A stretch of DNA of 64,000 bases from an uncultured Candidatus Saccharibacteria bacterium (GCA_946530965.1 CAMNAK010000002.1:248001-312000); one strand, 5' to 3'. Positions 32,816-42,069 are shown, numbered from the stretch's first letter. Translations and numbers: made by a program. Notes: a model not told the origin generated them from the sequence alone.

Positions 32816-35800
32816 TATTACGAAAATAATAGCAGTCTTGCTGTTGCTTGTTGTGTCGGTTTTATCTAGTGAAAAAGCTTTTGCTGGAGGTATTTGGACG
32901 GATAGCGGCTCTGGTTCTGGTAGTGGCGATAGTGGCACCTGGTACGGCTCAACAGATGTTGGCGTATCGTATTTTTGGACGACGGTAGTCGCGTGGTTTG
33001 AGTATACGTACGATGATCCAAATTACGAAGGAGACGCCAGTGTGCCTGGTTTTAGCCGAGGCGGCTTGACGGCCCCAGGTGTTACAGTGCCGGCGGATTG
33101 TGCTAAAGGTTCAACTAAATTCTATAGTGCTGGCGCGGTTGGATATAAAAGGCCTTCGAGCGATATTGGCAAGAACTCTGCTGTCGTTAAATTTTATAGT
33201 GTCAATGGAAATACACAGCAGCTTGGCGTGTATCACAGAGGAAGTACGAGCGATTATGTCGGCGCGACGAGCAAGTCTTTAAGCTATGCATATGATACGG
33301 CATTTACGATTACAGGGAGTACTTGGCCGACATATGTTAATAATAACTATGTGAGCAATCGTGTTGCTACTGGTAGAATTGTGACTTATGCGGAGGCAAA
33401 TGCTGCTTGGAAAGCAGCGCTAGTAAGGCAGGGAGAATCGGAATATGAACTCAGCGCCGCCAAGAATGGCAGTAAAGGCGTAACGACCTTCTGTGCCTAT
33501 GATCAGCTTCCGCCTCCAGGTACGGAGCAAAGTGCTGCCGTGACAATCAATGTAAAAGGCACTGGCGGAGAGGGCTCTAATACCAGCGGCTCTGGCTCGA
33601 CGCCACTTGTTACTGTCAATTCGCCAAAAGTAGATTTTTGGTCGTCTTATGAATATACCAGGGAAGATAGCAGCGATGCAATGAGTTTCTATGCGAAAAT
33701 AAGTGCTTTGAATAGTTCTTATCCAAGTGGGGACGGTACACTTATTTCGTATTCCGCCGAGTCCGCTACAACATCGGCGACTAGTGGCACGGCTTCTTCG
33801 CCTACGAAAATTACTCTTTCGGAGCCGAATAAAGAGTATACTTACTGTTCGTCGACTAAGTATCCGGTAGAAATTACGGATACGGAGAACAAAAAAGTAT
33901 CTGATTCTGATCCGGAAGCTAAAGCTTGTATAAAAGTTAAATGGGATCCAGTCGTATCAAAGATCCAGTCCAAGACTAAGATTAGTGCCGCTGGTAAAAG
34001 CGCTGAATCCGACTGGGATTCTTATGCTGTTTTGGATCTCGGGACTGCGAAGCCAAATGCGGATGAATATAATAAAGGCATCGCGTATGGTTCTAATAAG
34101 TTCAATGTTACTTGGACTCATACTCTTAAAGTCACTGGACAGCAATACTATACGATACTCGAATCTGGGTCGGGTTATGGTGGCATCATCAATAATTCGC
34201 CAGTTAAACTCCATACCAGACCGGCCGATACTGGTTCGCTTGCTGGTCTAGATAAGCAAATCCAGAGCGTTACGCCAAACTCTATACGTACGATTAATAG
34301 CTGGGATTCAAATATCTTTAAGGATTCATCATTGCCATCGAGATACGTAAACGGCAAGATTTCTGAAACCGGGAATATCTTCCCAGGCCAAAAACTCGAC
34401 AGTGTTTCAGAGTTCATTTTTCATGATAGCGAGGTTTATGGTGACCTTAAATCATATAATGGTAACTTTAATGACAAGGAATCTCATGCAGCTCTAACTG
34501 GTGTTGCAAATTATGCAGAATGTAAGCTAACTGGCCCAGAAGGCAAAGACGTTACTTATTACATGGGTGTAGAGGGTGCCGCAAATGACTATGCGGGTCT
34601 CTATCTTGACTCGTCGAAGGGTCGCACTATAGTTGGCGATGGCTCCGACAAAACTACCGATATTGTTTGGCTGAAGGGTGATGGAACTAAGGCTAGTTTG
34701 AATTACGAAGCCTGCTTTGGCGCGCAGATTGCCGAGGATGCTGTAGGGGGAAGTGGTAAAGATTACTTCTTGCTAAATACGAGCAATGAGAGGCTATCTA
34801 ATAAGGTGGACATAAATAATAGATATGGCCTAGATCCATATTATTCGACCGCGGGCCCTATAAGAGACGATTATTATACTGGGCGCACCCCTGGACATAA
34901 TCCGGAATTAAAAAATATTCTTGCTGACGAAATAGGTGATGGCACTGTTAAGGGTAGGCTTGATAATAACTATACGGTTAAAGCGCGTACAAAGGAATTC
35001 GAGCAGCTCGTTCTTTTGGGAAAGAGCAATCTAAGCTATATTGCCAAAACAAACGGCGTAAGCTCTACTCCTAGCGATACATATGCGATAACCATGAATG
35101 TGCCGTATAACTATATTCTTAATCCGCAGCCGGCAGGAGGTAGTATGGCGCAAGAGCTCGGCACGGTCACTGTAGGTACGCCGATCAATTTCAAGGCAAA
35201 AATCGCAGTGTCGCCAAGAAAGAATAAAGACGTTCAGGATAGTGAGTATAGTACGGCTACAAAAACTACTACTATTAAGGCTAACGTCTTTACCGTAGGC
35301 CCTGATGAATCCATTGCAGATATTACGGGAGAACCAGGAGCTACGTATAAAGTATTTAACGTCCATGGTAAAGGACAGGATGCTTCTATCGCTGATTTGG
35401 TTGGCCATAATACCGTGCCGAATGTTGATGATGAAGTTAAGAATGAGTCGATAGGCACTTCTGGTACTACTATAGATACGCCAAAAGACAAGGTCTTTGC
35501 AGATACTATTGGTCAAAAGTACTGCATGGCTGTTGCTGTCTATCCAGCTGATAGTCACAATACAGAGACGACCGATATTGAAAAGAATGCCGATCAGAGT
35601 GTCGCACTAAGCGGTGACAATGCTGGGAACGGTGCTTATTGGCGCGTTTCTATAAGCTGTCGTACGGTTGCGAAATATCCTTCGATGAGCGTGGAGGGTA
35701 ATGCCTTACATGCTAGGGGTGATATCAGGACAACCAAAACAACTGTAAATGGCAATGTGTTTGGTAGCTGGGCAGAATATGGCATTATTGCGGGTTCCTC

Positions 35801-36596
35801 TACTATGGCTTCAGGTGCAACCTTGGCTTATGCTGGCCCACAGTTTGCGCCGAACCTTACAGGTGACGCTGGTGGTGTGCCGATATCTGATATCGTAAAA
35901 CGTCACGATATTGAAAGTATCGGTAATATAGATCCTAACGCTAATGCTGGTACGCCAGAATCTGTTATGGTTTCTGATGAAATCGCTAAGTTCAAAGATA
36001 AACTATCTAAGTATAGATCAGACAGCTGCGAAGGAATGCTTTCTGATGCGGATGGCAAGATCTGCGCCAAGACTGAAAACGGTATCTTTAGGGTTTGGGA
36101 TAACGCAAGTGCGATAGATCTCGAGGCGTATATAAATGGATATACAAACAATGCTGGCGGCTTCGATGTTCTTGCGGTTACGTATAAGGGAACATTAAAG
36201 CTAACCAATGACATTAAGAAAGAGAGTGGCGTCGCAAAGACTCGTCAGATTATTATCTTTGCAGATGATATCGAAATATCTAATAATGTTAAGCAGATAG
36301 ATGCATGGTTAGTCGTCGACGGTAATATTGACACCTGCTCGGAAAAAGACGTTGGCGACCTGACTATAGATGATTGCAATAATGAATTAATCATCAACGG
36401 TGCCGTTGTCTCGGATAGGCTTGAGCTGGATAGGACTTATGGTTCAGAGTCGGAAGGCGGTAATCTAAATGGCAATATTCGCCGTGGCGAAGTCTTTAAT
36501 TTCGATCCTTCAAGTGTTCAATGGGCGTACAAAGAATCTTTGAAGGAATCTAAAACCGAAATTCAATACGTTAAAGAGCGTGCCGTACGTTACTAA
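32802..36596 (+). CDS. Giant secreted surface protein 2 (candidate pilus-tip adhesin)
   Basis: 1264 residues. A clear signal peptide (IIAVLLLLVVSVLSSEKAFA, then GG) is followed by a Gly/Ser-rich start (SGSGSGDSG) and a long Ser/Thr/Asn-rich body. It is paralogous to giant protein 1 along its length, but the N-terminal 250 residues are largely different. The C-terminal region, with VNGNVFGSWAEYGIIAG, IIIFADDIEISNNVKQIDAWLV and LIINGAVVSDRLELDRTYG, is the best-conserved part and ends in ERAVRY. No catalytic motif is seen. The first pilin-like gene begins 59 bases downstream with its own promoter. Confidence 0.75.
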   Translation: MRRGNITKIIAVLLLLVVSVLSSEKAFAGGIWTDSGSGSGSGDSGTWYGSTDVGVSYFWTTVVAWFEYTYDDPNYEGDASVPGFSRGGLTAPGVTVPADCAKGSTKFYSAGAVGYKRPSSDIGKNSAVVKFYSVNGNTQQLGVYHRGSTSDYVGATSKSLSYAYDTAFTITGSTWPTYVNNNYVSNRVATGRIVTYAEANAAWKAALVRQGESEYELSAAKNGSKGVTTFCAYDQLPPPGTEQSAAVTINVKGTGGEGSNTSGSGSTPLVTVNSPKVDFWSSYEYTREDSSDAMSFYAKISALNSSYPSGDGTLISYSAESATTSATSGTASSPTKITLSEPNKEYTYCSSTKYPVEITDTENKKVSDSDPEAKACIKVKWDPVVSKIQSKTKISAAGKSAESDWDSYAVLDLGTAKPNADEYNKGIAYGSNKFNVTWTHTLKVTGQQYYTILESGSGYGGIINNSPVKLHTRPADTGSLAGLDKQIQSVTPNSIRTINSWDSNIFKDSSLPSRYVNGKISETGNIFPGQKLDSVSEFIFHDSEVYGDLKSYNGNFNDKESHAALTGVANYAECKLTGPEGKDVTYYMGVEGAANDYAGLYLDSSKGRTIVGDGSDKTTDIVWLKGDGTKASLNYEACFGAQIAEDAVGGSGKDYFLLNTSNERLSNKVDINNRYGLDPYYSTAGPIRDDYYTGRTPGHNPELKNILADEIGDGTVKGRLDNNYTVKARTKEFEQLVLLGKSNLSYIAKTNGVSSTPSDTYAITMNVPYNYILNPQPAGGSMAQELGTVTVGTPINFKAKIAVSPRKNKDVQDSEYSTATKTTTIKANVFTVGPDESIADITGEPGATYKVFNVHGKGQDASIADLVGHNTVPNVDDEVKNESIGTSGTTIDTPKDKVFADTIGQKYCMAVAVYPADSHNTETTDIEKNADQSVALSGDNAGNGAYWRVSISCRTVAKYPSMSVEGNALHARGDIRTTKTTVNGNVFGSWAEYGIIAGSSTMASGATLAYAGPQFAPNLTGDAGGVPISDIVKRHDIESIGNIDPNANAGTPESVMVSDEIAKFKDKLSKYRSDSCEGMLSDADGKICAKTENGIFRVWDNASAIDLEAYINGYTNNAGGFDVLAVTYKGTLKLTNDIKKESGVAKTRQIIIFADDIEISNNVKQIDAWLVVDGNIDTCSEKDVGDLTIDDCNNELIINGAVVSDRLELDRTYGSESEGGNLNGNIRRGEVFNFDPSSVQWAYKESLKESKTEIQYVKERAVRY

Positions 36597-36612
36597 AATG
36601 CTTAAGTTAATG

Positions 36613-36649
36613 TATAATAATAACTATGAATAAAAGGGTGCAAGGCTAA
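36613..36649 (+). promoter_or_regulatory. Promoter of the minor-pilin operon with a possible leader peptide
   Basis: TATAAT (36613-36618); seven bases later an ATG opens an 8-codon ORF (MNKRVQG, stop TAA at 36647-36649). The pilin ATG is six bases after that stop, and AAGG inside the leader ORF is the only ribosome site in reach. Confidence 0.45.
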
Positions 36650-36655
36650 TCTTTT

Positions 36656-37597
36656 ATGTCTAGGCAAAAATCTGGCTTTACTATTATTGAGACGATGCTA
36701 TTTTTGGCAATCACTGGCTTGGTTTTTGCTGGCGTAGTTATTGGTACAAATGGCAGTCTTCGCAGCCAGCGTTATCGCGATACGGTCCAGAGTTTTGTGA
36801 ATAGCTTGCGTGATGTGTACTCTCGTGCTGAAAACACAGAGATTATTGACTATGGCAACCAACAGGCGAGATGTGGTTGGTGGAATAATAAGACCTCTGA
36901 CATAAGCGACGCTAATAGTGCTCGCGGAAGAAGTAGATGTGTTGTTTATGGTCTAGCCGTAGCTATTTATACGAATAATGATGGATCTTATGTCATGTCG
37001 TCTCTTCTGGGCGGTTTTGATGAAGCTCGAACGAAGGAAAATCTCAAAAGCACTGATAGTAGTCCGTATGATGATTTGCTTTATTTAAAGCATGCTGGCG
37101 TAAGCGAATTCTTTACCTATGATGCTGACCCTCCGTATAGATGGGAAAGAAAAGGCGAAGTAAAATCAAAACTTCTTTGGGGCGCCAAGGTTCATGTGTT
37201 ATGCAGCGAAGATATGGTATATTCGGGAAAATATGATTCTTGCGAGAGTATAGATGATACTGCTGATAATATCGGTATAGAAATGATTGTTTATCGTTCT
37301 CCGAATACCGGTTCGATTGAAAGTTTTGCTCGTTATACGGGGAATAGTGTTATTAATCCTATAGCTGGCAAGTCCTCTACTACTAATGCAAATGATAGTC
37401 TTATTAAATTTGATGATGGCATAGTGGGAGAACCGACGAAACTAAAACATCGCGATGTCTCATTCTGTATTGAGCCGGGTGATGGTATGAGTAGTTCTGG
37501 TGGCATGCGTATGGTAACGATTGATGGTGACGCTTCTGGCGAAAACGCAGTCCGCCTGATTGAGGCTGATTCGAAGGAGAATAGATGCAACAACTAA
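36656..37597 (+). CDS. Minor pilin, GspH/FimU type
   Basis: 313 residues. The prepilin signature RQKSGFTIIE (Gly-1, Glu+5) is followed by the hydrophobic helix TMLFLAITGLVFAGVVIGTNG and a GspH-like stretch SLRSQRYRDTVQSFVNSLRDVYSRAEN. The globular part is large for a pseudopilin and has about seven Cys. It is the first gene of a four-gene set in the order of minor-pilin operons (H-I-J-K), and such minor pilins form the complex that starts the pilus and sits at its tip. It overlaps the next gene by 13 bases. Confidence 0.85.
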   Translation: MSRQKSGFTIIETMLFLAITGLVFAGVVIGTNGSLRSQRYRDTVQSFVNSLRDVYSRAENTEIIDYGNQQARCGWWNNKTSDISDANSARGRSRCVVYGLAVAIYTNNDGSYVMSSLLGGFDEARTKENLKSTDSSPYDDLLYLKHAGVSEFFTYDADPPYRWERKGEVKSKLLWGAKVHVLCSEDMVYSGKYDSCESIDDTADNIGIEMIVYRSPNTGSIESFARYTGNSVINPIAGKSSTTNANDSLIKFDDGIVGEPTKLKHRDVSFCIEPGDGMSSSGGMRMVTIDGDASGENAVRLIEADSKENRCNN

Positions 37598-38514
37598 AAA
37601 AGCGAAAGGCAAATAATAGTAATATCTCGAGCAAAAAGACTCGCTACGGAGATACTATTGTTGAAGCTATTATTGCTATTTCGATTTATTCTATTGTCGC
37701 GGTTCTTGCTCTTAGCATGATGAACAGTGGGCTTTCTCGTGCTCAGAAAAACCTTGAAAGCACGATGTCTCGTCTTGCGATCGATTCGCAATCTGACACT
37801 TTAAGATATATATACGAGGCTTATATTACTGGCCTAAAGAGGGATCGTTCTTCTGAAGGCGATTTCTTTAGGGATGTTTGGAATACGAAAAGGAGTGGCG
37901 CTGCAGGCGCTCTGCCAGCAATGTATACCGTTACTAGCGATTCAGTAAGTAATGTTAATGAAGCTGCTACTTGTGATGAAGCGCTTAAGAATGACCGCGA
38001 AAAGTATCCAGTTTTTGTTTTGAATCCGCGCGCTCTTGCCTCTGTTGTGACTGATAGCGAATGGCGTACTAAAGGCTACTATGGTTTTGGCTCCGACGCT
38101 TTAAGAAGTACTTTGATCAACAACGTAGTTGTGTTCGATAATGGTGGCTATGTAGATGCTCCTTCTTCGAATATTAAAACAACGCTGCTATATCCTAGAC
38201 TAAGTTACAAGACTATGTCGGCCGAAGATGGTTCAGTGGTCAACTCGGATTATGGTATGAATATTCTAGCCGGCAATGGCGGTAAGAGCGGTGTTGTGAA
38301 TGCTGATGGCACTGAAGAATCGACTGTTTATTTGCAATCTAATATTTTGCAACGTTCCGAAGGCGTTTGGGTCTTTGGTTTGAAGCGTAATATTGCTTCT
38401 GATATTGATCAGACTAGCTATGATTTTTATATTCGCACTTGCTGGAATGCGGTTGGTGCTAAAGCTCCGTCGACAACTTCAACAGTAGTCCGTCTTTATG
38501 AGTATGGAGAATAA
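37585..38514 (+). CDS. Minor pilin, GspI/PilV type
   Basis: 309 residues. After a long basic leader (QQLKKRKANNSNISSKKTR) comes YGDTIVEAIIAISIYSIVAVLALSMM, a prepilin helix with the key Glu but Gly-Asp-Thr in place of Gly-Phe-Thr. SRAQKNLESTMSRLAIDSQSDTLRYIYEAY follows, as in GspI/PilV proteins. An AAGGAGA ribosome site lies inside the end of the upstream gene. The protein has two Cys in the body. The leader of about 21 residues before the Gly is longer than usual, so processing by prepilin peptidase is likely but not certain. Confidence 0.82.
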   Translation: MQQLKKRKANNSNISSKKTRYGDTIVEAIIAISIYSIVAVLALSMMNSGLSRAQKNLESTMSRLAIDSQSDTLRYIYEAYITGLKRDRSSEGDFFRDVWNTKRSGAAGALPAMYTVTSDSVSNVNEAATCDEALKNDREKYPVFVLNPRALASVVTDSEWRTKGYYGFGSDALRSTLINNVVVFDNGGYVDAPSSNIKTTLLYPRLSYKTMSAEDGSVVNSDYGMNILAGNGGKSGVVNADGTEESTVYLQSNILQRSEGVWVFGLKRNIASDIDQTSYDFYIRTCWNAVGAKAPSTTSTVVRLYEYGE

Positions 38515-38519
38515 TTGAT

Positions 38520-39440
38520 ATGAAGAATAACAAAAAGAAAGCTTTTACTCTTATCGAATTAATGCTTGCGGTTGCCTTCATTGGTACCTTGCTTCTCTCT
38601 GTCGCAATGCTAGCGATGCAACTTGTGAATATGTATACAAAGGGCGTTGCTATGCGCTCCATAAATGCGATTGGCGGAGATATTGCTGACGACCTAAAAC
38701 AAACAATTACTTCTTCTACGAAGTGGAGCAAAACTATCGACCCAGAATATGGCGGTACGTATTACACAAAAGATTTAGTTGAAGATGCAAAAAAAGAATA
38801 TTATGCCTATAGCGACAAAGGCTACGGCATATTCTGTACGAACAGCTATACCTATATCTTTAATTATCAGCCTGCAATGCTAAAATTCCGTGAGCAACCT
38901 GTTGCTATTGATACTGAAGATTACATTTCGATACTTCAAACCGATACTAATATCCAGCGCTCTTATGGCCTAGTTCGCGTAAAAGACCCCTCGGCAACCT
39001 TATGTAATTCTGCAAAAGCTGCCGACATAGATAGCACTAGTACGACCGACTTCTTCTTGAAAGATGATGAGAAGTATAAAAATGTAAAAGATGCTCATAT
39101 TATTCAAGTTGATTCTAAGGATTTGACGATCTTGCTTGATGGCAAAGATAGTAATGACGGTTCTGATCTAGAACTTTATGATTTTTCGGTTATGCATGCA
39201 ACGAAAAATAGTCTAACGGGGCAAGCCTTGTTCAGTGTTAGCTTTGTGATTGGTACGATGCGCGGTGGCATTAACGTTATGAGTTCGAGCAACTACTGTA
39301 GTCAGAAAGCTCAAGAAAATGCAGACGACGAAGTTGCTACGAAAGAAGCTAAAGAAAAAATGGCTAATGTTGGTATGAGTTACTGTGCGGTAAACCGCTT
39401 CGAGGTAACGGTTCGTCAAACTGGTAATGCTGGTATATAA
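38520..39440 (+). CDS. Minor pilin, GspJ/PilW type
   Basis: 306 residues. The prepilin motif KKKAFTLIELMLAVAFIGTLLLSVAML has Ala rather than Gly at -1, with Phe+1 and Glu+5 present. YTKGVAMRSINAIGGDIADDLKQTI and a mainly beta body follow, as in GspJ/PilW, with Cys in NSYCS-type positions. It begins five bases after the upstream stop in the same operon. GspJ-type proteins join GspI and GspK in the pseudopilus tip, which matches the gene order here. Confidence 0.83.
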   Translation: MKNNKKKAFTLIELMLAVAFIGTLLLSVAMLAMQLVNMYTKGVAMRSINAIGGDIADDLKQTITSSTKWSKTIDPEYGGTYYTKDLVEDAKKEYYAYSDKGYGIFCTNSYTYIFNYQPAMLKFREQPVAIDTEDYISILQTDTNIQRSYGLVRVKDPSATLCNSAKAADIDSTSTTDFFLKDDEKYKNVKDAHIIQVDSKDLTILLDGKDSNDGSDLELYDFSVMHATKNSLTGQALFSVSFVIGTMRGGINVMSSSNYCSQKAQENADDEVATKEAKEKMANVGMSYCAVNRFEVTVRQTGNAGI

Positions 39441-39461
39441 TAGGAACAACTGGAGGTAAAA

Positions 39462-40712
39462 ATGTCGAAAAATAGCAAAACTAAGCAAGGTATGGCGTCT
39501 ATATACATTGTCGTATTTACGACTTTGTTGATTAGCATTATTACGCTTAGCTTTTTGCGCATTATGCTTTCCGAGTCTGGCCGTACTTCCAGAGATACTC
39601 TTTCTGATTCTGCCTACAACTCCGCTCTTGCTGGTATCGAGGATGCAAAAACGGCATATTCCTTATATCAGAAAGCTTTGTCTGGAGATAATAGTGCTGC
39701 GACGAAACAGGCCAAGGACGTTCTTGAGGCGAAAGGTCAACCTGACAGCTATCAACCTGAAAACGACTGTGACTTAGTTCGTAAAGCGTTAGGCGGTACT
39801 GGCTCCTCCGAATATACGATTGATAAAGACATTACTGACCAGGCCTATACTTGCGTATCAATGTCGCTTGAGGGCAACTTTGCAGGTTATATTACAAAAG
39901 ACGATCCTATGCTTGTTGTGCCGTTAAGAAGCAAAGAAAGCATGAGAGCCGATGATGGTAATGCTGACGCTATTAAGGCCGTTAGAATCGTCTGGCGCAA
40001 TCTTGGTAGTGCGAGCACTAACGAAATTCCTAATAGCTATGGATATACTACTGGAGACAACTTGACCGAGAAAGCAGAAGGTATCTTTGGTAAAAAAGGT
40101 ATGAAAGATGATGATTCAGCGGTTAATCTTAATGCTCTAAACGTAATGCTGGTTCAAAAATCAAAGAATTCCGATGCATATTATTATGCCTCTAACGGTA
40201 CGAATACGGATAGAGGCTATCTGACATTAGTTCCATACGAAGATGGCACGGCGAATTATGATAACATAATTGCTGCGTCCGATGTCGTTGCATCTGCCGA
40301 TAAAACTATGAATCAACCGATACCGGTTCACTGTTATACGGGTCAAGATTCTCACTGTGAAGTAGAGATCAAGATGCCGACCCCTATTGGCGGTTTTCCG
40401 CGTGATTCGCAGAACTTCTTCTTGGTCTTAAGCAAGATCTATTCTGATCCAGACCTTGACGTTACCGTAGAGATGCGCGGTGATGACGGAGAGATTAAAT
40501 TCTGGAATGTTCAGCCTATCGTCGATGCTACCGGCCGTGCTGGTGACCTTATGCGTCGTGTCGAGGCACGCCTAGGTACGAAGAATGGTGCTGACCTACT
40601 TCCTACAGCAGAACTCATCGTTGGTGGTAGTGGTGGCATCGAGAAAGACTTCTATGTCACGAAGAACTGTATCAAGGGTGTAGAAGAGTGTGATGATTCT
40701 GGCACAAACTAA
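39462..40712 (+). CDS. PilX/GspK-type pilus-tip protein
   Basis: 416 residues. The N-terminus KQGMASIYIVVFTTLLISIITLSFLRIMLSESG is of the PilX type, a class-III-like helix without a classical FTxxE site, and is followed by SAYNSALAGIEDAKTAY as in PilX and GspK proteins. The rest is a large exported domain with a few Cys (CSN-type) and a C-terminal FYVTKNCIKGVEECDD. The ribosome site GGAGG is good. It is the last gene of the operon before a strong terminator. In other bacteria this gene stands next to pilY1; here the giant genes lie at the other end of the set. Confidence 0.78.
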   Translation: MSKNSKTKQGMASIYIVVFTTLLISIITLSFLRIMLSESGRTSRDTLSDSAYNSALAGIEDAKTAYSLYQKALSGDNSAATKQAKDVLEAKGQPDSYQPENDCDLVRKALGGTGSSEYTIDKDITDQAYTCVSMSLEGNFAGYITKDDPMLVVPLRSKESMRADDGNADAIKAVRIVWRNLGSASTNEIPNSYGYTTGDNLTEKAEGIFGKKGMKDDDSAVNLNALNVMLVQKSKNSDAYYYASNGTNTDRGYLTLVPYEDGTANYDNIIAASDVVASADKTMNQPIPVHCYTGQDSHCEVEIKMPTPIGGFPRDSQNFFLVLSKIYSDPDLDVTVEMRGDDGEIKFWNVQPIVDATGRAGDLMRRVEARLGTKNGADLLPTAELIVGGSGGIEKDFYVTKNCIKGVEECDDSGTN

Positions 40713-40730
40713 CCTTTAGGATAACTATCA

Positions 40731-40760
40731 AAAATCCCCAATTATCATTGGGGATTTTTT
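40731..40760. terminator. Bidirectional terminator between the pilin operon and tRNA-Leu
   Basis: AAAATCCCC and GGGGATTTT around a 10-base loop, with T-runs both ways. Confidence 0.88.
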
Positions 40761-40771
40761 TCGTACTAATA

Positions 40772-40858
40772 TGGTCCCCGAGGCAGGACTTGAACCTGTA
40801 CGTTATTGCTAACACTAGCACCTGAAGCTAGCGCGTCTGCCAATTCCGCCACTCGGGG
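40772..40858 (-). tRNA. tRNA-Leu (CAG anticodon)
   Basis: The minus strand has acceptor CCCCGAG/CTCGGGG, the D-region GCGGAATTGGCAGACGCGC, anticodon stem-loop CTAGC-TTCAGGT-GCTAG, a long variable arm, T-loop TTCAAGT and encoded CCA. The anticodon region is almost the same as that of E. coli tRNA-Leu(CAG). A TATAAT (40867-40872) precedes it. Confidence 0.93.
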
Positions 40859-40918
40859 ATAAGATAATTATATCACCCCTTAAAGGGGATAGAGAATGCA
40901 TAGTATGGTCCCAGATGG

Positions 40919-40930
40919 TATAATTGAACT
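40919..40930 (+). promoter_or_regulatory. rnhA -10 with leaderless spacing
   Basis: TATAAT, TGAACT, ATG. Confidence 0.7.
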
Positions 40931-41371
40931 ATGAAACGCTTTTATACGGATGGTTCTGCAATTCCTAACCCTGGCGACGGTGGTTTTGCTGTAATTCTTG
41001 ATGGTTCTCCAGTCGCGCTTGGAAGCGAGAAAAACTCTACGAATATCCGTATGGAGGCTAAAGCTCTAATTGCCGCATTTGGTCTTGCCGAAGCGGGCGA
41101 TGAGATTATTACGGATAGCGAATTCTGGATTAATGTTGTGACAAAATGGGCTCCAACTTGGGAACGTAATGGCTGGAAGAAAAAAGGTGGCGAGATTAAG
41201 AATCTAGACCTTGTCCAAGAGCTATATGCTGCATATAAGGCCAATCAGGGTGTAAAACTCCAGTGGACGCGTGGTCACGTTGGTACTGATGGTAACGAGC
41301 TTGCCGACGAGTGGGCAAACAAAGCTCGTGCGGGTGCAACTATTGTAAATGGGGAAGTAATCGAGGGTTAA
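40931..41371 (+). CDS. rnhA: Ribonuclease HI
   Basis: Degrades the RNA strand of RNA-DNA hybrids (R-loops, primers). The four acidic catalytic residues are visible: Asp7 in YTDGSAIPNPG, Glu42 in RMEAKALI, Asp62 in ITDSEFWI and Asp126 in ELADEWAN, with the His of RGHVG at 116. The length of 146 is typical. The promoter gives a leaderless mRNA. With the RNase HII fusion at 4675 the cell has both RNase H types. The CYTH-like gene follows 14 bases later and is probably co-transcribed. Confidence 0.95.
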   Translation: MKRFYTDGSAIPNPGDGGFAVILDGSPVALGSEKNSTNIRMEAKALIAAFGLAEAGDEIITDSEFWINVVTKWAPTWERNGWKKKGGEIKNLDLVQELYAAYKANQGVKLQWTRGHVGTDGNELADEWANKARAGATIVNGEVIEG

Positions 41372-41385
41372 TAAAGAAAGAGTTT

Positions 41386-42021
41386 ATGAAAAAGGCAATA
41401 ATTAAAACGAAAATTCATAGCCGTGTGGGCTTTTTCGAAACTCTAGATAGTATTGGTTTTAATTTTGAACCAGATTATTGGCAGCATGATCGTATTTTTG
41501 TGCCAAAGAATTATGATCGCAATCGCGCTTACCCTCGCCTCTCGCTTCGTACTGTCGTGCGAAAAGATGGCGAAACGCTCTATGCGCTTGTCATGCGCCA
41601 GCATTTTACTCAAAACAACCTAGATATTATTAATCGCACGCTTGTTGGGGACTATACGGAGGCTGCGCATATTCTCTATAGCCTAGGCTACGAATTCAAG
41701 GCCGAGGTTAGTCGTCGCCGTAGCGAGCTTGCTATGGGCGAAACGGTTCGTATTTATGTAGATAAAATCGATGGCCTTGATGGCTATTATGCGAAGATCG
41801 AGACTATTCTAGACAAGAATGAGACTCCAGACGAGGCTCGTGAAGATTTAATTCAGAGCTTCCATGTTCTTGGCGTGGAAGATGTCGTGCCGATTAATAA
41901 GACTTATGGTGAGCTAGTGGAGTCTGCTGCTCATGATATCGAAGATATTCCAGAAACTGGTCACAATAGCCTCAGTGATACAAACTCGCAGATGGGTGAA
42001 GGTCACCTATCTATTAGATAA
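41386..42021 (+). CDS. CYTH-like protein
   Basis: About 211 residues from ATG 41386; the listed start at 41311 lies in the rnhA gene. The pattern resembles CYTH/CyaB-type triphosphate-tunnel proteins: a first strand KKAIIKTKIHS, a YPRLSLRTVVRKDG strand pair, LYSLGYEFKAEVSRRRSELAMG and GLDGYYAKIETILDKNET, then the final helices. In active family members the first strand reads ExExK; here the acidic residues are replaced, so a changed ligand or lost activity is possible. The tail of about 25 residues is Ser/Asn-rich. The substrate is unknown. Confidence 0.65.
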   Translation: MKKAIIKTKIHSRVGFFETLDSIGFNFEPDYWQHDRIFVPKNYDRNRAYPRLSLRTVVRKDGETLYALVMRQHFTQNNLDIINRTLVGDYTEAAHILYSLGYEFKAEVSRRRSELAMGETVRIYVDKIDGLDGYYAKIETILDKNETPDEAREDLIQSFHVLGVEDVVPINKTYGELVESAAHDIEDIPETGHNSLSDTNSQMGEGHLSIR

Positions 42022-42033
42022 TCCAAAAGCAAC

Positions 42034-42065
42034 AAAAATCCCCAGACTAACTGGGGATTTTTTTA
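42034..42065. terminator. Bidirectional terminator between the CYTH-like gene and rpsT
   Basis: AAAATCCCCAG-ACTAA-CTGGGGATTTTTT. Confidence 0.88.
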
Positions 42066-42069
42066 TAAA

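Noticed and set aside
27585-36596. Giant proteins taken as a prophage tail or Rhs/polymorphic toxin locus
   Set aside because: No phage structural genes, no RHS/YD repeats, no toxin or immunity gene; the neighbourhood is pilin-like and the proteins have signal peptides.
40905-40918. TATGGTCCCAGATGG as a second tRNA-Leu 3' remnant
   Set aside because: Only about ten bases resemble the tRNA end; too short to separate from chance.
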